From: Acidobacteriota bacterium
GTDB lineage: Bacteria > Acidobacteriota > Terriglobia > Terriglobales > Acidobacteriaceae
Direction: 5' to 3'
Length of the DNA: 64,000 bases
NCBI GenBank assembly: GCA_021816455.1
Contig: JAKAXU010000003.1
Span: forward strand, 62,001 to 126,000
In this document: in pieces, positions 43,399 through 52,324 of the stretch
How positions within the stretch are numbered: the stretch's first letter is position 1
Layout of the letters: every line of letters starts with the position of its first letter
Translations under genes and position numbers: made by a program
Notes under the pieces: model-generated
Databases searched by the model: none
What the model was told of the DNA's origin: nothing
Seen by the model: the letters and a program-made list of their open reading frames with translations, nothing else

Positions 43399-43577
43399 GA
43401 TGATTGCTTGCTCCTGAATCCTCAGTGTAACTGGAGACAAAAAATGCGGTGCAGGGGAATCTATCGAGTCACTGAGCGAATTCTGTTTTGGTTTGCGAAG
43501 GAACTGGTGCGCAATGCAAGGGCAATTTCTTGTTCGCAAGAGTGAAAACTCAAGGTTGCAAAAAACACAGTGTGCGA

Positions 43578-44564
43578 TTACAGCTCAAGCACGGCGTCTT
43601 CGATGGCGCGCCGTACATTGCCGTCGGAGCGCGCCAGTCGGCGCACCGCCTCGGGTTTATCGACCTTTGCCTTCAGCATCACGAGCGCGACAGGTACGCT
43701 GCGTCCGGCGCTCTTGATGGTATTGACCGCTGTCTCGCGATCAATCTTGCAGGCCTGCATCAGAATTCGAATGCCGCGCTCGACCAGCTTGGAGTTCTGC
43801 ATGTGCACGTTGACCATCAGATTTTCGTAGACATAGCCGAGACGCGTCATGGTGCCTGTCGTGATCATATTCAGCACCATCTTCTGCGCCGTTCCGGCCT
43901 TCATGCGCGTAGAGCCGGATACTACTTCGGGACCGACCTCGGCCACGATGGCAATGTCGGCCGCGGCGGCGAGCGGAGTGCCATAATTGCAGGTAACGGC
44001 TGCTGTTTTCGCGCCGCGCGCTCGGGCATAAGCTACTGCAGCAACCACGTAAGGCGTGCGTCCGGAGGCGGACAGGCCGACGACAACATCCTTGCGCGTG
44101 GGCCTGCGCCTGGCGATGTCGCGTTGGCCAAGTTCTTCGGAATCTTCATTCACTTCCACCGCCGAGGCAAGCGCCTTCGGTCCGCCGGCCATGATGTACT
44201 GTACCTGTCCTGGCGGTGTTGAATAAGTCGGCGGGCACTCCGAGGAATCCAACGCTGCGATGCGGCCGCTGGAACCGGCACCGACGTAGATCAGCCGCCC
44301 TCCGTCGCGCAGGCTGCGCGCCACCTGATCGATAACTTGTGCAATCTCCGGAAGAGCCTTTTTCACAGCACCGGCGATCTTTGCGTCTTCCTGGTTGATG
44401 ATCCGCGCAATCTCCAGAGCGGATTTCGTATCCAGACCCTGGGAAGCCTCGTTCTGGCTCTCAGTGGTCAATTTTTGCAGGAGTGCTGCCTGGTCTCGGC
44501 TGGAGGTGTATTCGGAATTTGAACCGGTCTGAGTGGGTTCGATCATAGTAGAGGCGCTGAGCAT
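43578..44564 (-). CDS. murQ: N-acetylmuramic acid 6-phosphate etherase
   Basis: MurQ cleaves the lactyl ether of MurNAc-6-phosphate to give GlcNAc-6-phosphate and D-lactate in cell wall recycling. The SIS-domain signature GAGSSGRIAALDSSECPPTYST and SASGRTPYVVAA, then GPEVVSGSTRMKAGTAQKMVLNMI are conserved; the E of SECPPT and ExxxGSTR region hold the catalytic residues. The 328 residues fit the family. Two possible starts exist, ATG 44564 and ATG 44546; the first has GCGAGA upstream. It lies between murA and a serine hydrolase gene. A MurNAc kinase (anmK, murK) or PTS is not nearby. Confidence 0.94.
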   Translation of the reverse strand: MLSASTMIEPTQTGSNSEYTSSRDQAALLQKLTTESQNEASQGLDTKSALEIARIINQEDAKIAGAVKKALPEIAQVIDQVARSLRDGGRLIYVGAGSSGRIAALDSSECPPTYSTPPGQVQYIMAGGPKALASAVEVNEDSEELGQRDIARRRPTRKDVVVGLSASGRTPYVVAAVAYARARGAKTAAVTCNYGTPLAAAADIAIVAEVGPEVVSGSTRMKAGTAQKMVLNMITTGTMTRLGYVYENLMVNVHMQNSKLVERGIRILMQACKIDRETAVNTIKSAGRSVPVALVMLKAKVDKPEAVRRLARSDGNVRRAIEDAVLEL

Positions 44565-44681
44565 AGAATTTAGTCTCGCATTACGATTGTAGTCCTTCTG
44601 CGGCTATCCTAGTCTCGGAAACTTTGTCTCATTATCGAACAAAATGGGAACGCAGTCGGACGACGGGATTTTTCGTCCGCG

Positions 44682-45779
44682 TCAAAAGCCGAGAGCATTC
44701 CTTACGGCGTCATGAAATGCGGGCCGAAGCTGACGAATCTCGTCGTTGCTGCGGTCCGGCCACGTCCGGTTAGTGAGCAGAACTACGGCGACGTTCGCTT
44801 CGAGGTCAATCCACAGAGAACAGCCCGAGTAACCCAGATGCCCGATCGAGCGTGTGCTGAAGTGTGTGCCGCTCGACGAGGGTGCCGACGGAGTATCCCA
44901 GCCAAGCGCTCGCGAACTGCCAACGGGAAGTTGACGCTCGCTGAAGGTGAGAATGGTCGGGTAACTGAAGAGAGGAGCTTCTTCTGGTGTCAGAATCGCT
45001 GTGGAGAAGCGAAGCAGATCGGGCACGGTCGAAAACAGCCCAGCGTGGCCGGCCACACCACCGAGCACAAAGGCATGCTCGTCCTGGACCTCGCCTTGTA
45101 CTACGCGATGCCGGAATGCGTGATCCTCCTCAGTCGGTGGAATCGACGCGCGCATCGACTCGGACGGGCAAAAGATGGTGCTGTCCATTCCGAGCGGTGC
45201 AAAAATCTCCCTCCGCGTCCATCTGTTCAGGGAATCCTGCGCTAACACTTCAAGCGCCTTGCCCAGCAGAATGAATCCGTGGTCGGAATACTCAGCGCGC
45301 GTGCCTGGAGCGACCTCAAGCGGCAGTGCCAGAGACACCCGCAGCAACTCGGCCGGGCTGCGGGCCTCGCGAAACAGCGGTCGGTAGCCTGGTAACCCGG
45401 AACTATGCGACAGCAGGTGCCGAATTGTTACGGCCCGTGCCCATTGGCTGTCCGCACGTCCCACGACAAAGCCCGGTAACAACTCACCCAGATGCATCTC
45501 AAGATCCAGCTTGCCGCGCTCGTACAGCATCATTGCCATCGCTGTCGTGGAGGCGATTTTCGTCAGGCTGGCTACGTCGAAGATCGTTTCTGCTTCTACA
45601 CGCGGAGCGTCCGGCTCATAGGTGAATCTGCCAAGTCCTTCGCAGGCAATCACCGATCCGCGTGCCAGCACGCCATAAGCGCAGCCGGGAAAGGAGTGAT
45701 TCCGGATCGCTTCCAGCAGCAGTTCGCGCGCGGTACCCAGCCGTGGGTTGGTCTTCGCGTTGTCGTCGCGCATATGCAT
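44682..45779 (-). CDS. beta-lactamase-family serine hydrolase
   Basis: The penicillin-binding/beta-lactamase C fold is recognised by SxxK in FDVASLTKIASTTAMA (about residues 71-74), YSD in AEYSDHGFILLGKAL as the YxN-like motif, and HLGYSGCS as the KTG-equivalent motif. HLLSHSSGLPGY is also typical. No signal peptide is visible, so a cytoplasmic esterase or peptidase is likely rather than a secreted beta-lactamase. Its position next to murQ suggests muropeptide or recycling-linked activity, which is inference. The ATG at 45779 has a weak GAGCGAAG upstream; a second ATG is two codons later. Confidence 0.85.
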   Translation of the reverse strand: MHMRDDNAKTNPRLGTARELLLEAIRNHSFPGCAYGVLARGSVIACEGLGRFTYEPDAPRVEAETIFDVASLTKIASTTAMAMMLYERGKLDLEMHLGELLPGFVVGRADSQWARAVTIRHLLSHSSGLPGYRPLFREARSPAELLRVSLALPLEVAPGTRAEYSDHGFILLGKALEVLAQDSLNRWTRREIFAPLGMDSTIFCPSESMRASIPPTEEDHAFRHRVVQGEVQDEHAFVLGGVAGHAGLFSTVPDLLRFSTAILTPEEAPLFSYPTILTFSERQLPVGSSRALGWDTPSAPSSSGTHFSTRSIGHLGYSGCSLWIDLEANVAVVLLTNRTWPDRSNDEIRQLRPAFHDAVRNALGF

Positions 45780-45854
45780 CTTCGCTCAGGATGATGCTAC
45801 CGCCATCGCGCGTCTCGCGCACTCTTGCCGTACCGGGATTGGGAACGGACCTCG

Positions 45855-46487
45855 ATGCGATACCCTGAAAGTATGAAGGTGGAAGATAAGCTGCCAGGAG
45901 TGGACGGCGGCGCATCGACAGCAAACGGCACGACTCGAGAAGTCGATGAGATCGGGATATCCCGCCCACGCCGCCGACAGCCTTTGCCCATCGTCTGGGC
46001 AAGGGACATTGCGATTTCCGTACTTGCTTCGGTTGTGATTATCACGTTTCTCTATCAACCGGTGCGAGTGGAAGGCACAAGTATGCTACCCCGGCTGGAG
46101 AATCACGACCGCCTGTTCATCAACAAGTTCGTCTATCACTTCGAAGCAATCCAGCGTGGTGATGTCATCGTCTTCCACTATCCGCGTGACCCGCGCCTCA
46201 GCTATATCAAGCGCGTCATCGCTATTCCGGGCGACCGCGTGGAGATTGACCGCGGCCAGGTCTATGTGAACGGCAGGCCGCTCAATGAGCCATACGTCCC
46301 GCTGCAATATCGCGACACGCGATCCATGGATCCGCAGGTTGTGCCTCCCGGAGAATACTTCGTTCTCGGGGACCATCGCTCGATCGCCAGTGACAGCCGC
46401 GACTTTGGCATGGTCGCCAGAACTCTGATTTACGGCAAAGCAGAGTTTGTCTACTGGCCAAGCCGAGACGCAGGTTTCGTCCGATAA
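45855..46487 (+). CDS. lepB: signal peptidase I
   Basis: LepB removes signal peptides from exported proteins at the membrane outer face. A membrane helix (IAISVLASVVIITFLY, about residues 52-67) is followed by the catalytic serine in VEGTSMLPRLENHDRL (about S76) and the general-base lysine in YIKRVIAIPGDRVEID (about K119). GDHRSIASDSRDFG, box E, closes the domain. One N-terminal helix, not two, as in Gram-positive and many non-proteobacterial enzymes. Start at ATG 45855 is preferred (GGA five bases upstream); ATG 45873 is possible. Divergent from the serine hydrolase gene, with the promoter region in the short gap. Confidence 0.94.
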   Translation: MRYPESMKVEDKLPGVDGGASTANGTTREVDEIGISRPRRRQPLPIVWARDIAISVLASVVIITFLYQPVRVEGTSMLPRLENHDRLFINKFVYHFEAIQRGDVIVFHYPRDPRLSYIKRVIAIPGDRVEIDRGQVYVNGRPLNEPYVPLQYRDTRSMDPQVVPPGEYFVLGDHRSIASDSRDFGMVARTLIYGKAEFVYWPSRDAGFVR

Positions 46488-46572
46488 GCGTGTTTGGCCT
46501 GCATGGACTCCCGCGCGTTCCTGAATACGAAAATCGTATCCGGTTCTGTGAGGAAAACTGGGATCAGGCAAA

Positions 46573-47799
46573 TCAAGAGAGGAAGAGACTGACGATGGCG
46601 GCGGACATGAGGTTGGCCATGGTGCCGGCGAGCATGGCGCGGAAGCCGAGGCGCGCGAGTTCGTTGCGGCGTTCTGGGATGAGCGCGCCGATGCCGCCGA
46701 TCTGCATACCGATGGAGCCGAGGTTGGCGAATCCGCAGAGGGCAAAGGTGGCGATGGTGAAGGAACGCGGGAGCAGGATTGCTTTTTGCGCGCCGAGCGA
46801 GACGTAGGCGATGACCTCGTTCAAGACCATGCGGGTGCCGAGCAGGTTGCCGATGGCCGGGGCGTCGCGCCAGGGGACGCCGACGAGCCATGCGACGGGA
46901 GAAAAAAGCCAGCCCATGACCTGATTCAGGCTGGAAGGGAAAAACCAGAGGCCGGAGTGAATCCAGGCCATGAGGCTGTTGATGAGAGCGACGAGGGCAA
47001 GGAAGCTGATGAGCATGATGCCGACGTTGAAGGCCAGTTTTCCGCCGTCAATGGTGCCGCGGGCAATGGCTCCGAGGAGGTTTTCTTCCTTGTGCTCTTC
47101 GCTGGGAGGCATTTTGACGGTTCCGGCGGTGGCCGGGGTTTCCGTTTCGGGGACGAGCATCTTGGCCATGAGGATGGTTCCGGGCGAGGTCATGATGACG
47201 GCTGCGAGAAGGTGTTTGGCCTGGACGCCGTTGAGGATGTAGGCGGCCATGATGCCGCCGGAGACATGGGCCATGCCGCTGGTCATGATGGTCATCAGCT
47301 CCGAGCGGGTCGCGTCGGCGAGGAATGGGCGGATGGTGAGTGGAGCTTCGGTCTGACCCATGAAGATGGAGGCGGCGACGTTGAGGCTTTCTGCGCCGGA
47401 GATGCGCATGGTCCGCTGCATAACCCAGGCAAAGCCGCGGATGATCCACTGCATGAGGCCAATGTGGTACAAGACGGCAAAAAAGGCTGAGATGAAGATG
47501 ATGGTGGGCAGAACCTGAAAGGCGAAGATGGTGCCGAACGAGGAGTGCTGCTTGCCGAGTTCGCCAAAGAGGAGGGTGGTGCCGGCGTAGGTGCTGGCGA
47601 GCATGCTATTGATTACGCCCCCGGCCCAGGCAAGCGCGCGCTGGCCGAACTGGAAGCTCAGGACACCGTAGGCGAAGAGGAATTGGAGCGCGAGTCCCCA
47701 GAGGACGGTGCGCCAGCGGATGGCGCGACGGTTGGTGGAGCCGAGCCAGGCGGCGATGAGAATGACGAGGAGGCCAAGGATGCCTGTGAATCGGGCCAA
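46573..47799 (-). CDS. concentrative nucleoside transporter (CNT family, NupC-like)
   Basis: A proton- or sodium-coupled nucleoside importer. The 408-residue product has the usual CNT layout, beginning GILGLLVILIAAWLGSTNRRAIRWRTVLWGLALQFLF. It has the conserved segments FIFMGQTEAPLTIRPFLADATRSELMTIMTSGMAHVSGGIMAAY and a late GMRMVLNEVIAY block (TRMVLNEVIAYVSL). Start is TTG at 47799 with GGAG seven bases upstream. It is the third gene of the cdd-deoA-transporter operon, so pyrimidine nucleosides are the likely cargo. Confidence 0.93.
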   Translation of the reverse strand: MARFTGILGLLVILIAAWLGSTNRRAIRWRTVLWGLALQFLFAYGVLSFQFGQRALAWAGGVINSMLASTYAGTTLLFGELGKQHSSFGTIFAFQVLPTIIFISAFFAVLYHIGLMQWIIRGFAWVMQRTMRISGAESLNVAASIFMGQTEAPLTIRPFLADATRSELMTIMTSGMAHVSGGIMAAYILNGVQAKHLLAAVIMTSPGTILMAKMLVPETETPATAGTVKMPPSEEHKEENLLGAIARGTIDGGKLAFNVGIMLISFLALVALINSLMAWIHSGLWFFPSSLNQVMGWLFSPVAWLVGVPWRDAPAIGNLLGTRMVLNEVIAYVSLGAQKAILLPRSFTIATFALCGFANLGSIGMQIGGIGALIPERRNELARLGFRAMLAGTMANLMSAAIVSLFLS

Positions 47800-47861
47800 G
47801 CGGGTGCTCCGGGTGGATGCAGGATGAAGGTAGATTACCGTATGGAGCGGCAGGAGGGACT

Positions 47862-49262
47862 TCAGCGCGGAGCTAAAGCAAGGATGGCGTCGGCGCAGTC
47901 GCGGTCAATGACCTGGAGGAGGAGTGGGGTGGGCGCGGTCAGCGGCGGGGTGTCGGACGCGGACTCGATGGACGCGAACCTCGTGGGAGCAGACCACGAA
48001 AGAGCGGACTCGATCAGAGGGATGGCTTCGGCCAGGTGGCCGGGCGTGGAGGCGTAGAGGGTGGCGAGCGATTGTCCGGCTGAGATCATGTCGCCTGTGC
48101 GGTAGTGGAAGTGGATGCCGGCGTGGGGATCAACGGGCGTGCCGGGTTTGTCGCGGCCTGCGCCGAGTCGCTGGACGGCCCAGCCGAGGGTGGTGGTGTC
48201 CTGGGCGAGAATGCGACCGGAGCGCGAAGCAGTAAGAGTGTGAGTGAGAGCGGGACGGTGAAAGGCTTTGGGGTTGTCAAAGACAGCCGTGTCGCCGCCC
48301 TGAGCGGCGACCATGGCGAGGAAGTGTTCGAGTGCGGAGCCGTTGTGAAGGGTGGCTTCGGCGAGCGCGTAGCCGTGGTCTGGCGAGCTTGCCTTGCCGC
48401 CGAGGTGGATCATCCAGGCGGCGAGCTGGAGGGATAGCTCGCGCAGGTCTTCGCTCTGTGGGTTGCGCCGATTGCGGAGCAGCTCGACAGCCTCGACCAG
48501 TTCGATCCAGTTTCCAGCAGCGTAACCGAGAGGCTGGCTCATGTCGGTCAGCAGGGCGACGGTGCGTGTTCCGGCGGCGTTGGCAGTGGAAACAAGCAAG
48601 GCGGCTAGATATTCGGCGTCGGAGAGGTCGCGGAGGAATGCGCCGGAGCCGGTTTTGACATCGAGAATGAGAGCGTCGAGTCCCGCGGCGAGTTTCTTGC
48701 TGAGGATGGATGCACAGATGAGTCCAGGAGATTCGACAGTTGCGGTGCGGTCGCGAAGAGCGTAGAGGATGCGGTCGGCGGGGACCAGATCGGGGGTCTG
48801 GCTGACGATGGCGGCTCCGCACTGGCGAAGCACGGCTTCGAACTCGGCAAGCGAAAGCGCGGTGCGGAAGCCGGGGATGGCTTCGAGCTTGTCGAGCGTG
48901 CCGCCGGTGTGGCCGAGGGCGCGTCCGCTGATCATGGGTACGGCGAGGCCGCAGGCGGCGGCGATAGGGGCGACAAGGAAACTGGTTTTGTCGCCGACAC
49001 CGCCGGTGGAGTGCTTGTCGACGGCGGTTTTTCCGTGAGTTGGTGGATGCGGGTCGAAGCGCTTGCCGGAGTCGCGCATGGCAAGTGTGAGCAGTCGGAT
49101 TTCGTCGAGCGAGAGACCCTGGATCCGGGCGGCCATAAGCCAGGCGGCGAGCTGCTCGATGGGGATAGATTCGGCGGCCGCGCCGGCGACAAGGAAGTGG
49201 ATATCCTGAGCGGAGAGCGGCTGTCGGTCACGAGTTTTGCGGATGAGGTCGATGGGGTGCAT
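47862..49262 (-). CDS. deoA: thymidine/pyrimidine-nucleoside phosphorylase
   Basis: It cleaves thymidine (and possibly uridine) with phosphate to the free base and deoxyribose- or ribose-1-phosphate. The signature is clear: GKTAVDKHSTGGVGDKTSFLVAPIAAACGLAVPMISGRALGHTGGTLDKLEAIPGF, holding the phosphate-binding KHSTGG and pyrimidine-contacting residues. The N-terminus (HPIDLIRKTRDRQPLSAQDIHFLV) is typical. Length 466 is slightly above the 433-440 usual. Between cdd and the transporter with a 30-base gap to cdd. Whether it prefers thymidine (DeoA) or both (Pdp) cannot be told. Confidence 0.94.
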   Translation of the reverse strand: MHPIDLIRKTRDRQPLSAQDIHFLVAGAAAESIPIEQLAAWLMAARIQGLSLDEIRLLTLAMRDSGKRFDPHPPTHGKTAVDKHSTGGVGDKTSFLVAPIAAACGLAVPMISGRALGHTGGTLDKLEAIPGFRTALSLAEFEAVLRQCGAAIVSQTPDLVPADRILYALRDRTATVESPGLICASILSKKLAAGLDALILDVKTGSGAFLRDLSDAEYLAALLVSTANAAGTRTVALLTDMSQPLGYAAGNWIELVEAVELLRNRRNPQSEDLRELSLQLAAWMIHLGGKASSPDHGYALAEATLHNGSALEHFLAMVAAQGGDTAVFDNPKAFHRPALTHTLTASRSGRILAQDTTTLGWAVQRLGAGRDKPGTPVDPHAGIHFHYRTGDMISAGQSLATLYASTPGHLAEAIPLIESALSWSAPTRFASIESASDTPPLTAPTPLLLQVIDRDCADAILALAPR

Positions 49263-49292
49263 GGGTTTCAGGGAAATCGGGGGGCTTGCATT

Positions 49293-49739
49293 TCAGGGCT
49301 TGATCTGGAGATCAAAGGCGAAGGGCAGCAGCTCGCCAAAGCGCCGAGTTTGCTGAACGAGCGCGCCGTTTTCGAGAGTAGGAAAGTGAATCAGTGCATC
49401 GGGGGAGCAGAACTCGGCTAGAACCTGACGACAGGCCCCACAGGGCGGGCTGGCGGCTTGGTTGAGGTTGGCGACGGCAACGGCGCGGATGCGGATTTTG
49501 GGCCCGAATTCGGCGACGGCGCGGACCAGAGCAGCGCGCTCGGCGCAGAGAGTGAGTCCGTAGCTGACATTTTCGACATTTGCGCCGGTGACGAGGTCTC
49601 CGGAGGCAAGCAGAAGCGCAGCTCCGACGCGGAAACCGGAGTAGGGCGCGTAGGCGCGAGCGGCGACGGCGACGGCGGCGGCGACGAGCTGGGAGGACTT
49701 TTCGGCGTCGGGTTGGGGTGAATCGGACCGGTCGGGCAT
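49293..49739 (-). CDS. cdd: cytidine deaminase
   Basis: It hydrolyses cytidine and deoxycytidine to uridine forms. The 148-residue product is of the short tetrameric type: active-site CAE (C65, E67) in LCAERAALVRA and the other zinc cysteines C100 and C103 in PPCGACRQVLAEF. FxVGAALL and GANVENVSYGLT are also conserved. The first 15 residues are extra. First gene of the cdd-deoA-transporter operon. It is divergent from cheA, and the 49740-50014 gap holds a weak FliA-type promoter candidate for the che operon. Confidence 0.94.
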   Translation of the reverse strand: MPDRSDSPQPDAEKSSQLVAAAVAVAARAYAPYSGFRVGAALLLASGDLVTGANVENVSYGLTLCAERAALVRAVAEFGPKIRIRAVAVANLNQAASPPCGACRQVLAEFCSPDALIHFPTLENGALVQQTRRFGELLPFAFDLQIKP

Positions 49740-49832
49740 GGGCGTGGCTCTTGGAGTGGATGATGCGTCGAAGCGCGTCGGGATGAAGATTCAGCCTACT
49801 GGAGCACGGGCGTGAGAGCAAGCGATCCGAAG

Positions 49833-49859
49833 TAAATTCGCGTGAAAGATGACGGATAT
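49833..49859 (+). promoter_or_regulatory. weak candidate FliA (sigma-28) promoter for the cheA operon
   Basis: TAAATTCG (49833-49840), 11 bases, then ACGGATAT (49852-49859) match the FliA consensus at 5 of 8 in each half with exact spacing. It would start transcription about 150 bases before cheA. Confidence 0.35.
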
Positions 49860-50014
49860 CCATGGGGTGAGCGGTTGGCGAAGTGTCTCAAGTTTGTTTT
49901 CAAGGGAGTCGATAAGGCAGACAGGGAAATGAGCGTCAGCGTGACGTAGAGCGATCCGGTCCATAGCGGGATTCCGGGGCAGTGCATAGAGAAAAACCAG
50001 CAGAAAGGTCAGCC

Positions 50015-52324
50015 ATGGATGATCTGACAAGAGAGTTTCTGATCGAGAGCCAGGAGGGTCTGGACAGGATGGAACGTTGCCTGACAGACCTGGAGGAACG
50101 CCCGGAGGAAAAGGATCTGCTCAGCGATATCTTTCGCTCAGTGCATACGATCAAGGGGACGACGGGATTTCTGGGTTTCAAGCGGCTGGAGAAGCTGGCG
50201 CACACGGGAGAAAACCTACTGGGACTGCTGCGTGACGGGAAGCTGGTGGCGACGCCGCCGATTATTACCGGCCTGTTGGAGTTGCTGGATGGCCTGCGCG
50301 GAATTTTGAAGATTGTGGAAGAGACGGGTGGCGAAGGCGAAGACGAAGATGAGGTGCTGATTGAGGAGTTGAAGGCGCTGCAGGAGTTGCCGGGCCAGGC
50401 GGCGCATAAAACTGCAAAGAGTGCGGCGAAGGCTACGAAACCGAAGGCGGCGGAAACAAAGACAGTGGAGGCGGTGAAGGAGGAGGGATCGCCAACGGGC
50501 ACGGCCGAACTCGCGACGCGGAGTAGGGCGCAGTTGCTGACGCTGCCGGAGGCGACCGAGGCCCCGACGCCGACAAAGACAACGGCTGGGCAGACGCTGG
50601 AAGCAGCCGAGGCGCAGAAGTCAAAGTCGATGGCGGCAACCGACAGCACGCTGCGGGTGGATGTGACGCTGCTGAACCGGATGATGAATCTGGTGGGCGA
50701 GCTGGTGCTGACCAGGAATCAGATTTTGCAGGCAACGGCGCACAATGCAAGCTTTACGCTGCTGTCGCGTCGGCTGGATATGGTAACGGCGGATCTGCGC
50801 GAGTCGGTCATGAAGGCGCGGATGCAGCCGGTCTCCAATGTGTTTTCGAAGTTTCCGCGGATTATTCGCGACCTGTCGCAGGTGCTGAACCGGAAGGTTC
50901 GGCTTGTGGTGGAGGGCCAGGAGACGGAGCTGGATAAGAGCCTTCTGGAGGCGATCAAGGACCCGCTGACGCACGCTGTACGGAACTCGATGGACCACGG
51001 GATTGAGCCGCCGGATGTACGCGTGGCAGCGGGCAAGGATGCCGAAGGCACCCTGAAGATGCGGGCGTATCAGGAGAGTAGCCACGTGATTATCGAAGTC
51101 TCCGATGACGGAGCTGGAATTCGCGTGGAAAAGGTGAGGAACAAGGCGATCGAGCGAGGACTAATTACGGCCGAGCGTGCGACGCAGTTGAATGATCGGG
51201 AGCTGCTGCAGTTGATCTTCCTGCCGGGCTTCTCGACGGCTGAGGCGGTGACGAATGTGAGCGGGCGTGGCGTGGGCATGGACGTGGTGCGCACGAACGT
51301 GGAGAAGATCGGCGGCAAGGTGGAACTGGAGTCGAAGCAGGGCAAGGGAACGACGCTGCGACTTCGGATTCCGCTGACGTTGGCGATTGTCCCGGCGCTG
51401 ATTGTGAAGAGCCGGGGACAGAGCTTTGCACTGCCGCAGGGAGCGCTGTCAGAGCTGGTGCATATTCCGCCGGAGCGCTATGAGCAGGAGATTGAGTGGA
51501 TGGAAGGCGCGCCGCTGTATCGGCTGCGCGGGAATCTGCTGCCGCTGGTGTTTCTGGAACGGATGCTGAAGCAGGGAGGCGAAGGTCAGCCGGGTCGGCA
51601 TCGCGACAACTTTATCGCAGTGCTGGAGGTGGATGGCCGACGGTATGGTCTGGTGGTGGATGGTCTGGCGGATCCGGAGGAGATTGTGGTGAAGCCGCTG
51701 AGCACGGTGCTGAAATCCATCGGGCTCTATACGGGAGCGACGGTGCTGGGTAGCGGGGATCTGGCGCTGATTCTGGATCCGGGATCGATTGCGACGCGGG
51801 CGGGAGTGCAGATGAACCTGCTGGAAGACCGGACCGAACAGGCTCAGAACGATGGTGAGGGCGATGGGCAGGGAGCGGAGTATCTGGTGGTGGAAGCGGC
51901 GGCGCGGCAGGCAGCGGTGGCGTTGAGCGACGTACTGCGGATCGAGCGGATTCCGGTCTCGCGCGTGGAGTATGTCGGTTGTCGGCCGGTGCTGAACTTT
52001 GAGGGTCAACTGTTGCCGGTGGAGGACGCGGGTGGAATTCTGCGCGACGCTGCGTCTCAATCTGACACAGAGGAAAGGCAGGTGACCGTAGTGGTCTGCA
52101 GAGACGGCAACCGACATGTGGGCTTGGCGGTGAGCGCGGTGTTGGATGTGTCGACGGGAAGCCAACTGAAGGAAGCGGGAACGGATCGTCCGGCGGATGG
52201 AGTGACGCTGTTGAAGGATCATGTGACGAGCGTGGTGAGTTTGAGCGCGGTGGAAGCACTGCCGGAAATGTTGGGTGAAGGGTGGTCCGGCGAAACGACG
52301 GCGATGGTGGGGGGAACGCGATGA
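50015..52324 (+). CDS. cheA: chemotaxis histidine kinase CheA with two CheW-like domains
   Basis: CheA phosphorylates itself and passes phosphate to CheY and CheB. HPt domain with H44 in IFRSVHTIKGTTGF; a low-complexity Lys/Ala/Thr linker (about 125-205) replaces any clear P2 domain. Dimerisation helices start at LNRMMNLVGELVLTRNQIL, and the ATPase domain has HAVRNSMDHGIE (N box), DDGAGI (G1) and GRGVGMDVV (G2). A first CheW-like domain spans about 455-598. A second CheW-like module is seen at about 622-768 (RIERIPVSRVEYVG, LNFEGQLLPVED). ATG 50015 (MDDLTREFLI) follows GAAAGG; an ATG at 49982 is less likely. 769 residues. Confidence 0.95.
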   Translation: MDDLTREFLIESQEGLDRMERCLTDLEERPEEKDLLSDIFRSVHTIKGTTGFLGFKRLEKLAHTGENLLGLLRDGKLVATPPIITGLLELLDGLRGILKIVEETGGEGEDEDEVLIEELKALQELPGQAAHKTAKSAAKATKPKAAETKTVEAVKEEGSPTGTAELATRSRAQLLTLPEATEAPTPTKTTAGQTLEAAEAQKSKSMAATDSTLRVDVTLLNRMMNLVGELVLTRNQILQATAHNASFTLLSRRLDMVTADLRESVMKARMQPVSNVFSKFPRIIRDLSQVLNRKVRLVVEGQETELDKSLLEAIKDPLTHAVRNSMDHGIEPPDVRVAAGKDAEGTLKMRAYQESSHVIIEVSDDGAGIRVEKVRNKAIERGLITAERATQLNDRELLQLIFLPGFSTAEAVTNVSGRGVGMDVVRTNVEKIGGKVELESKQGKGTTLRLRIPLTLAIVPALIVKSRGQSFALPQGALSELVHIPPERYEQEIEWMEGAPLYRLRGNLLPLVFLERMLKQGGEGQPGRHRDNFIAVLEVDGRRYGLVVDGLADPEEIVVKPLSTVLKSIGLYTGATVLGSGDLALILDPGSIATRAGVQMNLLEDRTEQAQNDGEGDGQGAEYLVVEAAARQAAVALSDVLRIERIPVSRVEYVGCRPVLNFEGQLLPVEDAGGILRDAASQSDTEERQVTVVVCRDGNRHVGLAVSAVLDVSTGSQLKEAGTDRPADGVTLLKDHVTSVVSLSAVEALPEMLGEGWSGETTAMVGGTR

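Noticed and set aside
46523-46540. GAATACGA/TCGTATC hairpin between lepB and the nucleoside transporter as a terminator
   Set aside because: Short AT-rich stem, 3-base loop and no T-run on either strand.
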